DNA of 6,144 bases, taken from NCBI GenBank assembly GCA_025929805.1, contig JAICPP010000191.1:1-6144 (forward strand), in the 5' to 3' direction. Shown piece by piece: positions 1-4,966 of this stretch (its first letter is position 1; each line of letters begins with the position of its first letter). The DNA is from Gemmatimonadales bacterium (GTDB lineage Bacteria > Gemmatimonadota > Gemmatimonadetes > Gemmatimonadales > GWC2-71-9). The notes under the pieces are model-generated. The model was not told where the DNA came from. It worked only from the letters and a program-made list of their open reading frames with translations, and searched no databases. The position numbers and the translations under genes were made by a program.

Positions 1-341
1 AAGGTCAGCTCGGCCGCGGCGGCTGGACCTGGTACACCGGCTCGGCGAGCTGGATGTATCGGGTCGGGCTGGAGGGAATCCTCGGCTTCAGCAAGCGAGG
101 GGACCGGTTGTTCATCGAGCCGCGAGCCCCGACGTCCTGGCCCGGGTATACGATCGAATACCGCTACGGCAAGAGCGTCTACGAGATCATGGTGAAAAAC
201 GAGAACGGCTCACCCTGGGCGGCGGTCGAGGTGTCGGTGGATGGGAAGAGCACCAACGGCGCCGGCATTCCACTGGTGGACGATGGCGAGCGACACCAGG
301 TGCTGGTGCAGCCGGGTGAGGCGCGAGTGCCAGTGGACTGA
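1..341 (+). CDS. Cyclic beta-1,2-glucan synthase / GH94-type glycosyltransferase, C-terminal end (5' truncated)
   Basis: The reading frame is open from the left edge (first full codon at base 3) to TGA at 339-341, showing 112 C-terminal residues. It begins GRGGWTWYTGSASWMYR (residues 4-20), followed by GLEGILG and a SWPGY..YRYG..YEI segment. That series is characteristic of the end of the GH94 (former GT36) module in NdvB/ChvB cyclic beta-1,2-glucan synthases and cellobiose phosphorylase-like enzymes. The last part, with IPLVDDGERH, matches the short beta-sandwich tail typical of the NdvB group. Full NdvB proteins run to about 2,800 residues, so only a few percent is visible, and a stand-alone GH94 phosphorylase cannot be excluded. 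NdvB is an inner-membrane protein that makes periplasmic cyclic glucans from UDP-glucose; in it the GH94 part sets ring size by phosphorolysis. The internal ATG at 54 is not the start, because homology continues upstream of it. Confidence 0.88.
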   Translation, partial: GQLGRGGWTWYTGSASWMYRVGLEGILGFSKRGDRLFIEPRAPTSWPGYTIEYRYGKSVYEIMVKNENGSPWAAVEVSVDGKSTNGAGIPLVDDGERHQVLVQPGEARVPVD

Positions 342-541
342 GACTTGGCAGCTTCCCCTCCCCACGGCACTGGGTCGGTCCCCCCTGACTATGGGCCTAT
401 GGTCGTTGAACCAACCATCTTCCCTGCCGCGCGCGTGGTGCGGAGCAGACGACACGGAGTGGGTTCGACGGCAGGCTCTCAAGATATATGTCGCGGCACT
501 GGACCCGCCGCTCTCGGCTAGGATCACCCGCATCTCCCGCG

Positions 542-823
542 CTAGGTGGCCGCGCACGTCACCTTGATCTGCATCGGCGTGTAGATGCCGAGGGTCAGTA
601 AGCCGACCAGCTGGTTCACGAAGGTGTGTTGGGTCTCGACCTTGGCCACGCCGTTGGGGCACCGTTCCATTGTCGGTACCGGATCTGGCGGCACCAGCCC
701 ATAAATCCAGGAAGACGCGAATTCCTTGTCGATCACCACTGTGGAAGGCGTGGCTCCAGTCTCTACCGTCGCGTGGTAGCAGCCGGCCAGCAGAATCAGC
801 AACGCGGCGCCTAGGGATTTCAT
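542..823 (-). CDS. Bor/Iss-family outer-membrane lipoprotein
   Basis: This is a 93-residue protein, close to the roughly 97 residues of phage lambda Bor. It has a short type II signal peptide with one Lys at position 2, a hydrophobic run, and lipobox L-A-G-C with the lipidated Cys at 15. The C-terminal half carries the family core KVETQHTFVNQLVGLLTLGI (61-80) followed by YTP, very close to the Bor segment as I recall it (TETQQTFVNGLLGFITLGIYTP). Cys55 and Cys90 flank this core as in Bor and may form a disulfide. Bor and its relative Iss are surface lipoproteins linked to serum resistance in enterobacteria; that role is not established for free-living relatives. Gene order shows no phage genes nearby. 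The ATG at 823 is preceded by a weak GAGAG ribosome site. It diverges from the copper lipoprotein gene and converges with the glucan synthase gene. Family assignment is firm, function is not. Confidence 0.85.
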   Translation of the reverse strand: MKSLGAALLILLAGCYHATVETGATPSTVVIDKEFASSWIYGLVPPDPVPTMERCPNGVAKVETQHTFVNQLVGLLTLGIYTPMQIKVTCAAT

Positions 824-875
824 TGGACTCTCGTTGGTCTAGGTGAGGGGTGATCGGTAAGCGATGGCTTCACTT

Positions 876-896
876 GGCGGACGGATGCCTTCCGCC
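876..896. repeat. Imperfectly characterised inverted repeat in divergent promoter region
   Basis: GGCGGA (876-881) and TCCGCC (891-896) form a 6-bp perfect inverted repeat around a 9-base loop. It lies between the divergent Bor-like and copper-lipoprotein genes, about 47 bases before the latter's start. It could be an operator or an mRNA leader hairpin, or it could be chance in GC-rich DNA. No convincing -35/-10 pair was found nearby. Confidence 0.2.
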
Positions 897-930
897 TGCT
901 GCAAGGTTGGCGCATCTTATGGCGACCAAC

Positions 931-937
931 AAGGAGG
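931..937 (+). promoter_or_regulatory. Strong ribosome binding site fixing the start of the copper lipoprotein
   Basis: AAGGAGG lies 5 bases before the ATG at 943. The longer reading frame that begins at 850 has no such site and would bury the signal peptide behind 31 extra residues, so 943 is preferred. Confidence 0.85.
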
Positions 938-942
938 GTGCT

Positions 943-1515
943 ATGAGGACAGGGCTCGTTATCGTGGCGCTGGCCGGAATCTCCGCCGGCCTGATCGGTT
1001 GCGGCAATGCGAGTCGGCCGGCGGAGCCGTCGGCCGGCACCACGGAGATATCCGACGTTTCCTCCGATGCCAATGTTCAGGTACGACGCATCACCATGAT
1101 GGATGCCTGCGACCCCACCACCTTCAATGCCGTGCTGGGACCCGGCACCTGTGTGCGAAACGGCGGGGTGACATTCGACAACTTCATCGCCCAGCTCACC
1201 CGCAACCAGAAGGTCGGGTCGTGGCACAATGCTCCTCCCACCACGATCGCTCGTGAGGGTCAGACCCTGCTCGCCATCAACCAGGGCGGCGAGGCTCACA
1301 CCTTTACCCCGGTAGCGGAGTACGGCGGCGGCATTATTCCGATTCTGAACCAGCTCTCGGGCAACCCCGTCGTTGCCGAAGAGTGCGATAACCTGAGCCC
1401 CGGTGATTTCGTCCCGCCCGGCGGCACCGACGAGGCTGTGGTCGGAGCGGAGAGTGTGCAGCGGTTCATGTGCTGCATCCACCCCTGGATGCGGACGACG
1501 GTTCAGACGCACTGA
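943..1515 (+). CDS. Cupredoxin (type-1 copper) lipoprotein
   Basis: This 190-residue secreted lipoprotein has Arg2, a hydrophobic stretch to residue 19 and lipobox L-I-G-C with the lipidated Cys at 20. A Pro/Ser/Ala-rich linker follows (about 22-45), then a cupredoxin-like domain. The candidate type-1 copper ligands are all present: His119 in GEAHTFTPV, then Cys177, His180 and Met183 in CCIHPWMR. The C-x-x-H-P-aromatic-M-R spacing is that of amicyanin (CTPHPFMR). An insertion between the first His and the Cys (about 125-170) contains EYGGG and Cys148. Cupredoxins shuttle single electrons or bind copper in the periplasm; the partner here is unknown. A double Cys at 177-178 is unusual, and the first Cys is the expected ligand by spacing. 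The start is set by the AAGGAGG at 931. It converges with the DUF5670 gene across only 17 bases. A copper-storage or resistance role is an alternative. Confidence 0.85.
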   Translation: MRTGLVIVALAGISAGLIGCGNASRPAEPSAGTTEISDVSSDANVQVRRITMMDACDPTTFNAVLGPGTCVRNGGVTFDNFIAQLTRNQKVGSWHNAPPTTIAREGQTLLAINQGGEAHTFTPVAEYGGGIIPILNQLSGNPVVAEECDNLSPGDFVPPGGTDEAVVGAESVQRFMCCIHPWMRTTVQTH

Positions 1516-1532
1516 GCGTCGGTGGCCGGTTC

Positions 1533-1697
1533 TTACGTGTCCACCCGACCGCTCACTCGCTTGAAGAAGCCCACGAGGAGCATGATCACACCCACGATCA
1601 CGAGGAGATGAATCAGGAATCCCGCGAGCTTGAACACGAGAAATCCCACGATCCAGGCGATCACCAGTAGAATCCCGATGGAGATGAAGCTGCTCAT
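1533..1697 (-). CDS. Small membrane protein, DUF5670 / lmo0937-like
   Basis: A 54-residue protein, ATG at 1697-1695 and TAA at 1535-1533, readily overlooked because of its size. It starts MSSFISIGILLVIAWIVGFL (1-20), then VFKLAGFLIHLLVIVGVIML (21-40), and ends in a short basic tail with LVGFFKRVSGRVDT. This is two hydrophobic segments joined at G-F-x-x-x-x-x-A-G-F-x-I-H-L, the pattern of the lmo0937/DUF5670 family of roughly 50-residue membrane proteins. A perfect AGGAGG sits 5 bases upstream, immediately after the DUF456 stop codon, which suggests translational coupling within one operon. Its function is unknown; related small proteins are often stress-induced and probably sit in the inner membrane. 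The protein-coding assignment is strong (ribosome site, family pattern, stop in place); the family name rests on recognition without a search. Confidence 0.85.
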   Translation of the reverse strand: MSSFISIGILLVIAWIVGFLVFKLAGFLIHLLVIVGVIMLLVGFFKRVSGRVDT

Positions 1698-1702
1698 CCA
1701 AA

Positions 1703-1708
1703 CCTCCT
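1703..1708 (-). promoter_or_regulatory. Shine-Dalgarno of the 54-aa membrane protein, abutting the upstream stop
   Basis: On the minus strand the order is TAA (stop of DUF456, 1712-1710), T, AGGAGG (1708-1703), TTTGG, ATG (1697). The ribosome site is a perfect anti-Shine-Dalgarno match with 5-base spacing, placed so that ribosomes finishing DUF456 could reinitiate. Confidence 0.85.
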
Positions 1709-1709
1709 A

Positions 1710-2216
1710 TTAGCGCCACGCGGCGAATAACGACCCTACCACCATTGCTATCCCTATTGCCATCTTGCCGGCCGCCGCGATCGCGCGGCCGAGCACCGCA
1801 CCCCAACCTGCCTTGACGGAGCCCTCGGCGTGTCGCGCTCGGCTGTACTCGAACAGTGCGGCGCCGATGAACGCCCCCACGAATCCGCCGATGACCGATC
1901 CTATGATAGGAATAGGTACACCGACGATCGCGCCGATCAGCCCGCCCACCAAAGCACCCCACCCCGCCCGGCTCGACCCACCGTAGCGCTGCGCGTAGCG
2001 GAACCCGATCCAAGCCTCGAACACCTCGCCCAAGATGGCCAGCACGATGATCACGACCATGAAGGTTGCGCTCAGGGTCTGGAAGTCGGTGAGCCAGCCG
2101 TAGCCCACGATGCCGAGCACGATGACCCAGAGACCGGGGAGCCCGAAGGGGATGAGGAGTAGCCCTATGATGCCGCAGGCGACGAGGATGAGAGCGGGCG
2201 AGAGGTCAGCGGTCAT
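1710..2216 (-). CDS. DUF456 family integral membrane protein
   Basis: A 168-residue protein that is almost wholly hydrophobic. Segments: a hairpin of two helices at about 7-42 around IPFGLPGLW, a helix at about 50-72 ending EVFEAWIGFRYAQRYGG, a glycine-zipper stretch at about 84-122 (ALVGGLIGAIVGVPIPIIGS, then GGFVGAFIGAALFEY), and a C-terminal helix at about 143-166. The P-G-L-P-G/W start, the R-Y-G-G-S-x-R-A-G-W-G-A linker and the Gly-zipper are the DUF456 pattern and the length is typical. RAGWGALVGG (83-92) is echoed by KAGWGAVLGR (135-144), an internal similarity at the start of each Gly-rich segment. The role is unknown; an inner-membrane location is inferred. The ATG at 2216 lacks a clear Shine-Dalgarno, so the start is less certain than the frame. 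It is first of a two-gene operon with the DUF5670-like gene and diverges from the barrel gene. Confidence 0.87.
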   Translation of the reverse strand: MTADLSPALILVACGIIGLLLIPFGLPGLWVIVLGIVGYGWLTDFQTLSATFMVVIIVLAILGEVFEAWIGFRYAQRYGGSSRAGWGALVGGLIGAIVGVPIPIIGSVIGGFVGAFIGAALFEYSRARHAEGSVKAGWGAVLGRAIAAAGKMAIGIAMVVGSLFAAWR

Positions 2217-2250
2217 AGAGAAATCGTAGTCCAGCTTGAACTTGGGTCGT

Positions 2251-2281
2251 CAGGTACCAGGTTGTCTGTGCCACATACCTG
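2251..2281. repeat. Inverted repeat in the DUF456/barrel divergent region
   Basis: CAGGTA (2251-2256) and TACCTG (2276-2281) are perfect inverted half-sites with centres 25 bases apart, inside the 164-base divergent intergenic region. Half-sites at that spacing could bind a dimeric regulator controlling both directions. No clear -35/-10 pairs were found, so this may be chance. Confidence 0.25.
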
Positions 2282-2370
2282 CGGTGACCACGCGCACACC
2301 GGCGACTCGTACCCACTGTCATACTAATGGCGGGCTGTTTGTTCCATAACGAGCGCCGTTCCGCCATGCC

Positions 2371-2375
2371 GGAGG
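2371..2375 (+). promoter_or_regulatory. Ribosome binding site supporting a GTG start for the barrel gene
   Basis: GGAGG lies 5 bases before GTG at 2381. Upstream in-frame ATGs at 2327 and 2366 have no comparable site, and the GTG start gives a normal signal-peptide length. Confidence 0.65.
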
Positions 2376-2380
2376 CCGGA

Positions 2381-3049
2381 GTGAACACCACCGCGAAGAT
2401 ACGTGGGACGAAGCATCGAGGAGGCGTTGTCTTCCTGGCCTGCGTTGTCGCGCTCGGATCGGTCCCCTCTCCCACCAATGCACAAGTCCTGCAGCTCACC
2501 CCGTACGCCGGCATATCCTCACCCTCCCGAATCTCGATGCGGGACGGAGCCATCCGGCTTCAGCAGAAGGTCGGTCTCAAGTTAGGCGCCCGGCTCACCG
2601 TCAGCTTCAACGAGCGGCTCGACCTGCTCACCAGCGTGAGCTACACGCCAGGATATGCCGTGGTGCGCGCGGCCGGCAAGCGAATCGATTTCGGCACCAG
2701 CTCACAGATGCTCGGCGGGTCGACTGGAGCGCGCTACTGGCTGCTGCAACCGACTCGGCCGCTCTCCTGGGTGGTGGATGCCAACGTCGGCGTGCTCTTC
2801 GGCGGCGAGCCGGCGTACGACGATCTCTTCGGGGTTGCAACCGTGAGCGGTGCGCTGGGGACGGCCCTGCGATACCAGATCGGCCAGTTCGTGAGCCTGC
2901 ACCTTCGCATTCAGGAGCGGCTCTTTCGAGCACGCTTCGGCACCAGCACTACTCCTGGCTCGAGCCGTCCGCTGCGAGTGTCATTTGGAGTGAGCTTTCC
3001 CTTCCTGGAGTCGTCGATCAGGCCGATTGAAAGCGAAAGTCCGTGGTAG
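2381..3049 (+). CDS. Predicted outer-membrane beta-barrel protein with signal peptide
   Basis: From GTG at 2381 this is a 222-residue protein. It has a basic n-region (Lys6, Arg8, Lys11, Arg13), a hydrophobic core at about 15-26 (GVVFLACVVALG) and a likely signal peptidase I site after T-N-A34 before Gln35. The mature part opens LQLTPYAGISSPS, which resembles the first strand of small outer-membrane barrels. It continues as alternating polar/hydrophobic strands separated by Gly- and Asp-rich turns: LKLGARLTVSFNERLDLLTS, GSTGARYWLLQP, WVVDANVGVLFGG, LGTALRYQIGQFVSLHLRIQ and the last strand RPLRVSFGVSFPF. About 14 residues follow that strand, so it lacks the usual terminal Phe. No specific family was recognised, and transporter or adhesin roles cannot be assigned. 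It diverges from DUF456 and converges with YjbQ. Confidence 0.75.
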   Translation: MNTTAKIRGTKHRGGVVFLACVVALGSVPSPTNAQVLQLTPYAGISSPSRISMRDGAIRLQQKVGLKLGARLTVSFNERLDLLTSVSYTPGYAVVRAAGKRIDFGTSSQMLGGSTGARYWLLQPTRPLSWVVDANVGVLFGGEPAYDDLFGVATVSGALGTALRYQIGQFVSLHLRIQERLFRARFGTSTTPGSSRPLRVSFGVSFPFLESSIRPIESESPW

Positions 3050-3053
3050 AAGA

Positions 3054-3071
3054 GAGTCACGTTCGTGACTC
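3054..3071. terminator. Perfect 8-bp palindrome, likely bidirectional terminator
   Basis: GAGTCACG-TT-CGTGACTC is an 8-bp perfect inverted repeat with a 2-base centre (in RNA, probably a shorter stem with a 4-base loop). It fills the 26-base gap between the barrel gene (ends 3049) and the convergent YjbQ gene (ends 3076). No U-tract follows on either side, so it would not be a classical Rho-independent terminator. The right arm is repeated at once: CGTGACT at 3064-3070 and 3071-3077, the second copy running into the YjbQ stop codon. A protein-binding palindrome is the alternative. Confidence 0.5.
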
Positions 3072-3075
3072 GTGA

Positions 3076-3495
3076 CTAGCTCCCTACCACCACCGCAACC
3101 ACCTCCCTCTCTCTCGTCCGGTTATCCAGGTTGATCGCCACCACCTGCTGCCAGGTACCCAGCATCAGCTCCCCGTCGACCACCGGCAATGACAGGCTGG
3201 TCTTGAGCAGAGCAGACCGTACGTGGGAGAACCCATTGCCGTCGCCCCAACGCGCGTTGTGAGCGTACTCCTCATCTACCGGGGCGAGCGTCTCGAGCGC
3301 CCGCCGGAGATCGCTCAGCGCGCCCGACTCGTATTCGATCGTGGTGATTGCGCCGGTCGATCCGAGCATCTGCACGGTGAGCACGCCGGATCGGACGCCT
3401 GAGTGGGCGACTATCTTTTCCAGCTCGGGCGTGATGTCGGCGTGCCCGAATTCGGCGGCGAGTCGGAGGCTCCAACGGTGAGTCGAAGGACTCAC
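3076..3495 (-). CDS. YjbQ / UPF0047 family protein
   Basis: A 139-residue protein, the usual length for this family. Family features: G-H-A-D-I-T near 17-22, STGAITTIEYE (46-56), Y77-x-H with W-x-D-G-N (83-87), SHVRSALL (90-97), SLPVVDGELMLGTWQQ (102-117) and a final basic/hydrophobic strand. The fold is a small beta-barrel-like trimer in known structures. Members are labelled secondary thiamine-phosphate synthases from complementation work, but the real role is unclear. The His of the HTSA motif in E. coli YjbQ is replaced here by Gly45 (L-G-S-T), as in one bacterial subgroup I recall, while His91 is kept. The GTG at 3495 was chosen because AGGA lies 7 bases before it and the frame gives the family length. 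Longer starts (GTG 3510, ATG 3660) run into the upstream gene. The start is 1 base after the ATP-grasp stop, so the two are very likely coupled. Confidence 0.87.
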   Translation of the reverse strand: MSPSTHRWSLRLAAEFGHADITPELEKIVAHSGVRSGVLTVQMLGSTGAITTIEYESGALSDLRRALETLAPVDEEYAHNARWGDGNGFSHVRSALLKTSLSLPVVDGELMLGTWQQVVAINLDNRTREREVVAVVVGS

Positions 3496-3496
3496 G

Positions 3497-4381
3497 TCAC
3501 GTTCCTGCACGCTCGGGCCTACCCGCGAGCAGCCTGAGCAGGGACTCGGCGAAGCGGGCCGGCGCCGCCCCATCCAGATTGAGCAACAGATCGGGCTCCA
3601 GCATCTCCAGCTCGACCAGCAAGAACTTCCCCGTAATGAAACAACCGTCCACCCGGGCATAGAGCCAGGGCCAGGGAACGTTCTTCAGGATCGATCGCGC
3701 CGGTTCCAGGTATTCGGCCGAAGCCTCGACTGCTGCCGCGGTGCCGCCGTACATAGCCTGTACCCGAAAATCTCCTTGCGCCGGCAGCTTCAGCGCGGCA
3801 TGGCTGAACTCGCCGCCGAGGAACACGAACGACCATTCGCCTTCATTCGCCAGCTCCGCGATGAACTGCTGAACCATGACCTCGCCCCGGCTCGCCAGCT
3901 CGCGGAATCGGGCCTCGTCTTCTTTCCTGATGCGGCCATTGGTGCGCCAGGTCTGGTTGGCGTTGGCCGACACGACCGGCTTCACCACCACGTCAGCCCA
4001 TCCTCTGCGTCGCGCTAATTGGTCTAGCGATGGAGACGGCTCCACCGGTGAGATCCACTCGGTCGGCACCGTGTGGACGCCGCGTCGGGAGAGATCCCGG
4101 AGATAACCCTTGTTCATGTTCCACCGGGCGAGCGGCGCCGGGTTCCACAGGGTGACCCCCGAGTCCTCCAACAGCTGGAGCCAGTCCCGGAAATCATCCG
4201 GCCTGGTGTAGTAGTCCCAGGTGGCCCGAATCACGACCGCATCGAAGCGCTGCCACTCGCCAGGCGCGCTCCACGCAACTGGAGTGACGGTGACGCCCCG
4301 GTGCTCCAGCTCGTCGGCAGCCAGTTGATCGCTGGGCGACAGTCCCGTCAGCCCGGCGTGAGTCGCGAAGGCTACCTGCAC
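3497..4381 (-). CDS. ATP-grasp superfamily ligase (RimK/glutathione synthetase-like, DcsG-related)
   Basis: A 294-residue cytoplasmic enzyme. The N-terminal pre-ATP-grasp part carries VVIRATWDYYTRPDDF (49-64) and WNPAPLARWNMNKGYL (79-94), a pattern shared with DcsG (O-ureido-D-serine cyclo-ligase of cycloserine synthesis) and many uncharacterised relatives. The ATP-grasp core follows: Lys91, Lys134 in VVVKP as likely ATP-binding lysine, VMVQQFI (168-174) as the adenine-binding strand, NEGEWSFVFLGG (179-190), YARVDG (241-246), and the metal-binding ELEMLEPDLLLNLD (257-270), where Glu258, Glu260 and Asn268 are candidates. Such enzymes join a carboxylate to an amine through an acyl phosphate; the substrate here is unknown and cycloserine synthesis should not be assumed. 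The start is GTG at 4381 with only a weak AGAG site, and no better start was seen. It is first in a two-gene unit with YjbQ, and a plausible sigma-70 promoter lies at 4431-4458. Confidence 0.82.
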   Translation of the reverse strand: MQVAFATHAGLTGLSPSDQLAADELEHRGVTVTPVAWSAPGEWQRFDAVVIRATWDYYTRPDDFRDWLQLLEDSGVTLWNPAPLARWNMNKGYLRDLSRRGVHTVPTEWISPVEPSPSLDQLARRRGWADVVVKPVVSANANQTWRTNGRIRKEDEARFRELASRGEVMVQQFIAELANEGEWSFVFLGGEFSHAALKLPAQGDFRVQAMYGGTAAAVEASAEYLEPARSILKNVPWPWLYARVDGCFITGKFLLVELEMLEPDLLLNLDGAAPARFAESLLRLLAGRPERAGT

Positions 4382-4430
4382 TCAGCTCTGGGGTTGCGAC
4401 AGGAAGTCGAGGATTGGGATGAGCACACGT

Positions 4431-4458
4431 ACTATATGGGAGGGGTTCATGGTACCAA
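4431..4458 (-). promoter_or_regulatory. Possible sigma-70 promoter of the ATP-grasp/YjbQ operon
   Basis: On the minus strand TTGGTA (4458-4453), a 16-base spacer and TATAGT (4436-4431) match 4/6 and 5/6 of the consensus hexamers. The predicted transcript start near 4424 would leave a leader of about 43 bases before the GTG at 4381. The spacer is one base short of optimal. Confidence 0.4.
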
Positions 4459-4479
4459 GATGGGAGCCCGAGGCTCTTT

Positions 4480-4506
4480 TGTCGATTCTCAAGTATCCCG
4501 GTCGAC
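4480..4506 (+). promoter_or_regulatory. Candidate ECF (ECF42-like) sigma promoter of the DGPF gene
   Basis: TGTCGA (4480-4485), 17 bases, then CGAC (4503-4506). ECF42-group sigma factors are known to sit beside DGPF/YCII-domain genes, and from memory their promoters have TGTCGA at -35 and a CGA(C/T)-type -10. The match, the spacing and the position (about 50 bases before the ATG at 4556) all fit. GTCGA also occurs as a direct repeat at 4481 and 4501. No sigma factor gene is visible, so the link is inferred. Confidence 0.5.
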
Positions 4507-4555
4507 GTCTGGGTAGAGGCGACGTGGAATCAACCCAGCTCAAGGAGACAAACCC

Positions 4556-4930
4556 ATGCGATTCATGATGATGGTCAAGGGCAGCGAGAGGTACGAGGCA
4601 GGTGAACCACCACCTCCGGAGTTGATGTCCGCCATCGCGAAGCTGGAGCAGCAGGACCGGAAGGCCGGGATCGTGCTGGAGAGTGGAGGACTACTGCCCA
4701 GCTCCAAGGGGGCCAAGATCCGGGCGGGACGAGGAAAGCTCAAGGTCACCGACGGGCCCTTCAGCGAGGCCAAGGAGCTGATCGGCGGTTACGCGATCAT
4801 CCGGGCCGGCTCGAAGCAGGAGGCCATCGAGCACGGCAAGCGATTCATGCAGGTCCACGTCGATGTCCTGGGACCGTCGTACGAGGGCGAGCTGGAGATC
4901 CGCCAGCTCATGGACTTCGGACACGAGTGA
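4556..4930 (+). CDS. YCII/DGPF-domain protein
   Basis: A 124-residue cytoplasmic protein, typical length for the DGPF (DGPFAETKE) branch of the YCII-related family. It starts MRFMMMVKGSERYEAGEPP, the usual first strand, and has ESGGLLPSSKGAKIR (42-56) followed by the signature TDGPFSEAKELIGGYAII (65-82). The dimeric alpha/beta barrel fold is known for the family; the enzymatic role is unresolved, though the conserved His/Asp of distant YciI proteins have been proposed as catalytic. His101 is the clearest candidate here. A good AAGGAG at 4542-4547, 8 bases before the ATG, fixes the start. DGPF genes are commonly paired with ECF42 sigma factor genes, but neither a second DGPF gene nor a sigma gene is adjacent here. 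It diverges from the ATP-grasp gene and converges with the aminotransferase across 36 bases. Confidence 0.9.
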   Translation: MRFMMMVKGSERYEAGEPPPPELMSAIAKLEQQDRKAGIVLESGGLLPSSKGAKIRAGRGKLKVTDGPFSEAKELIGGYAIIRAGSKQEAIEHGKRFMQVHVDVLGPSYEGELEIRQLMDFGHE

Positions 4931-4966
4931 CTGCTTTACCTTTACTCCACCCCCTCGCAATGACTC

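Noticed and set aside
342..541. 200-base gap between convergent genes, checked for a small gene, tRNA or terminator
   Set aside because: A GGTTCGA stretch near 462-468 looks like a tRNA T-loop, but the flanks do not pair. The frame from ATG 390 has no ribosome site. No strong hairpin with a U-tract was found.
210..662. 150-codon open frame on the minus strand
   Set aside because: It overlaps the Bor-like lipoprotein gene and the glucan synthase tail. Composition is that of a shadow frame.
850..942. Upstream ATG at 850 as start of the copper lipoprotein
   Set aside because: It lacks a ribosome site and would place 31 residues ahead of a good lipoprotein signal peptide, whereas ATG 943 has AAGGAGG.
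1470..1670. 66-codon plus-strand frame rich in His and Glu
   Set aside because: The apparent metal-binding look (HEEHDHTHDHEE) comes from reading the complement of the hydrophobic DUF5670-like gene, which has a perfect ribosome site on the other strand.
820..2013. 397-codon open frame on the minus strand
   Set aside because: It is antisense to the copper lipoprotein and crosses the DUF5670 and DUF456 genes out of frame. Its product is Arg/Gly/His-rich with no family pattern, as expected of a GC-rich shadow frame.
4073..4516. 147-codon open frame on the plus strand
   Set aside because: It overlaps the ATP-grasp N-terminus in antisense and the promoter region, and its product has no recognisable pattern.
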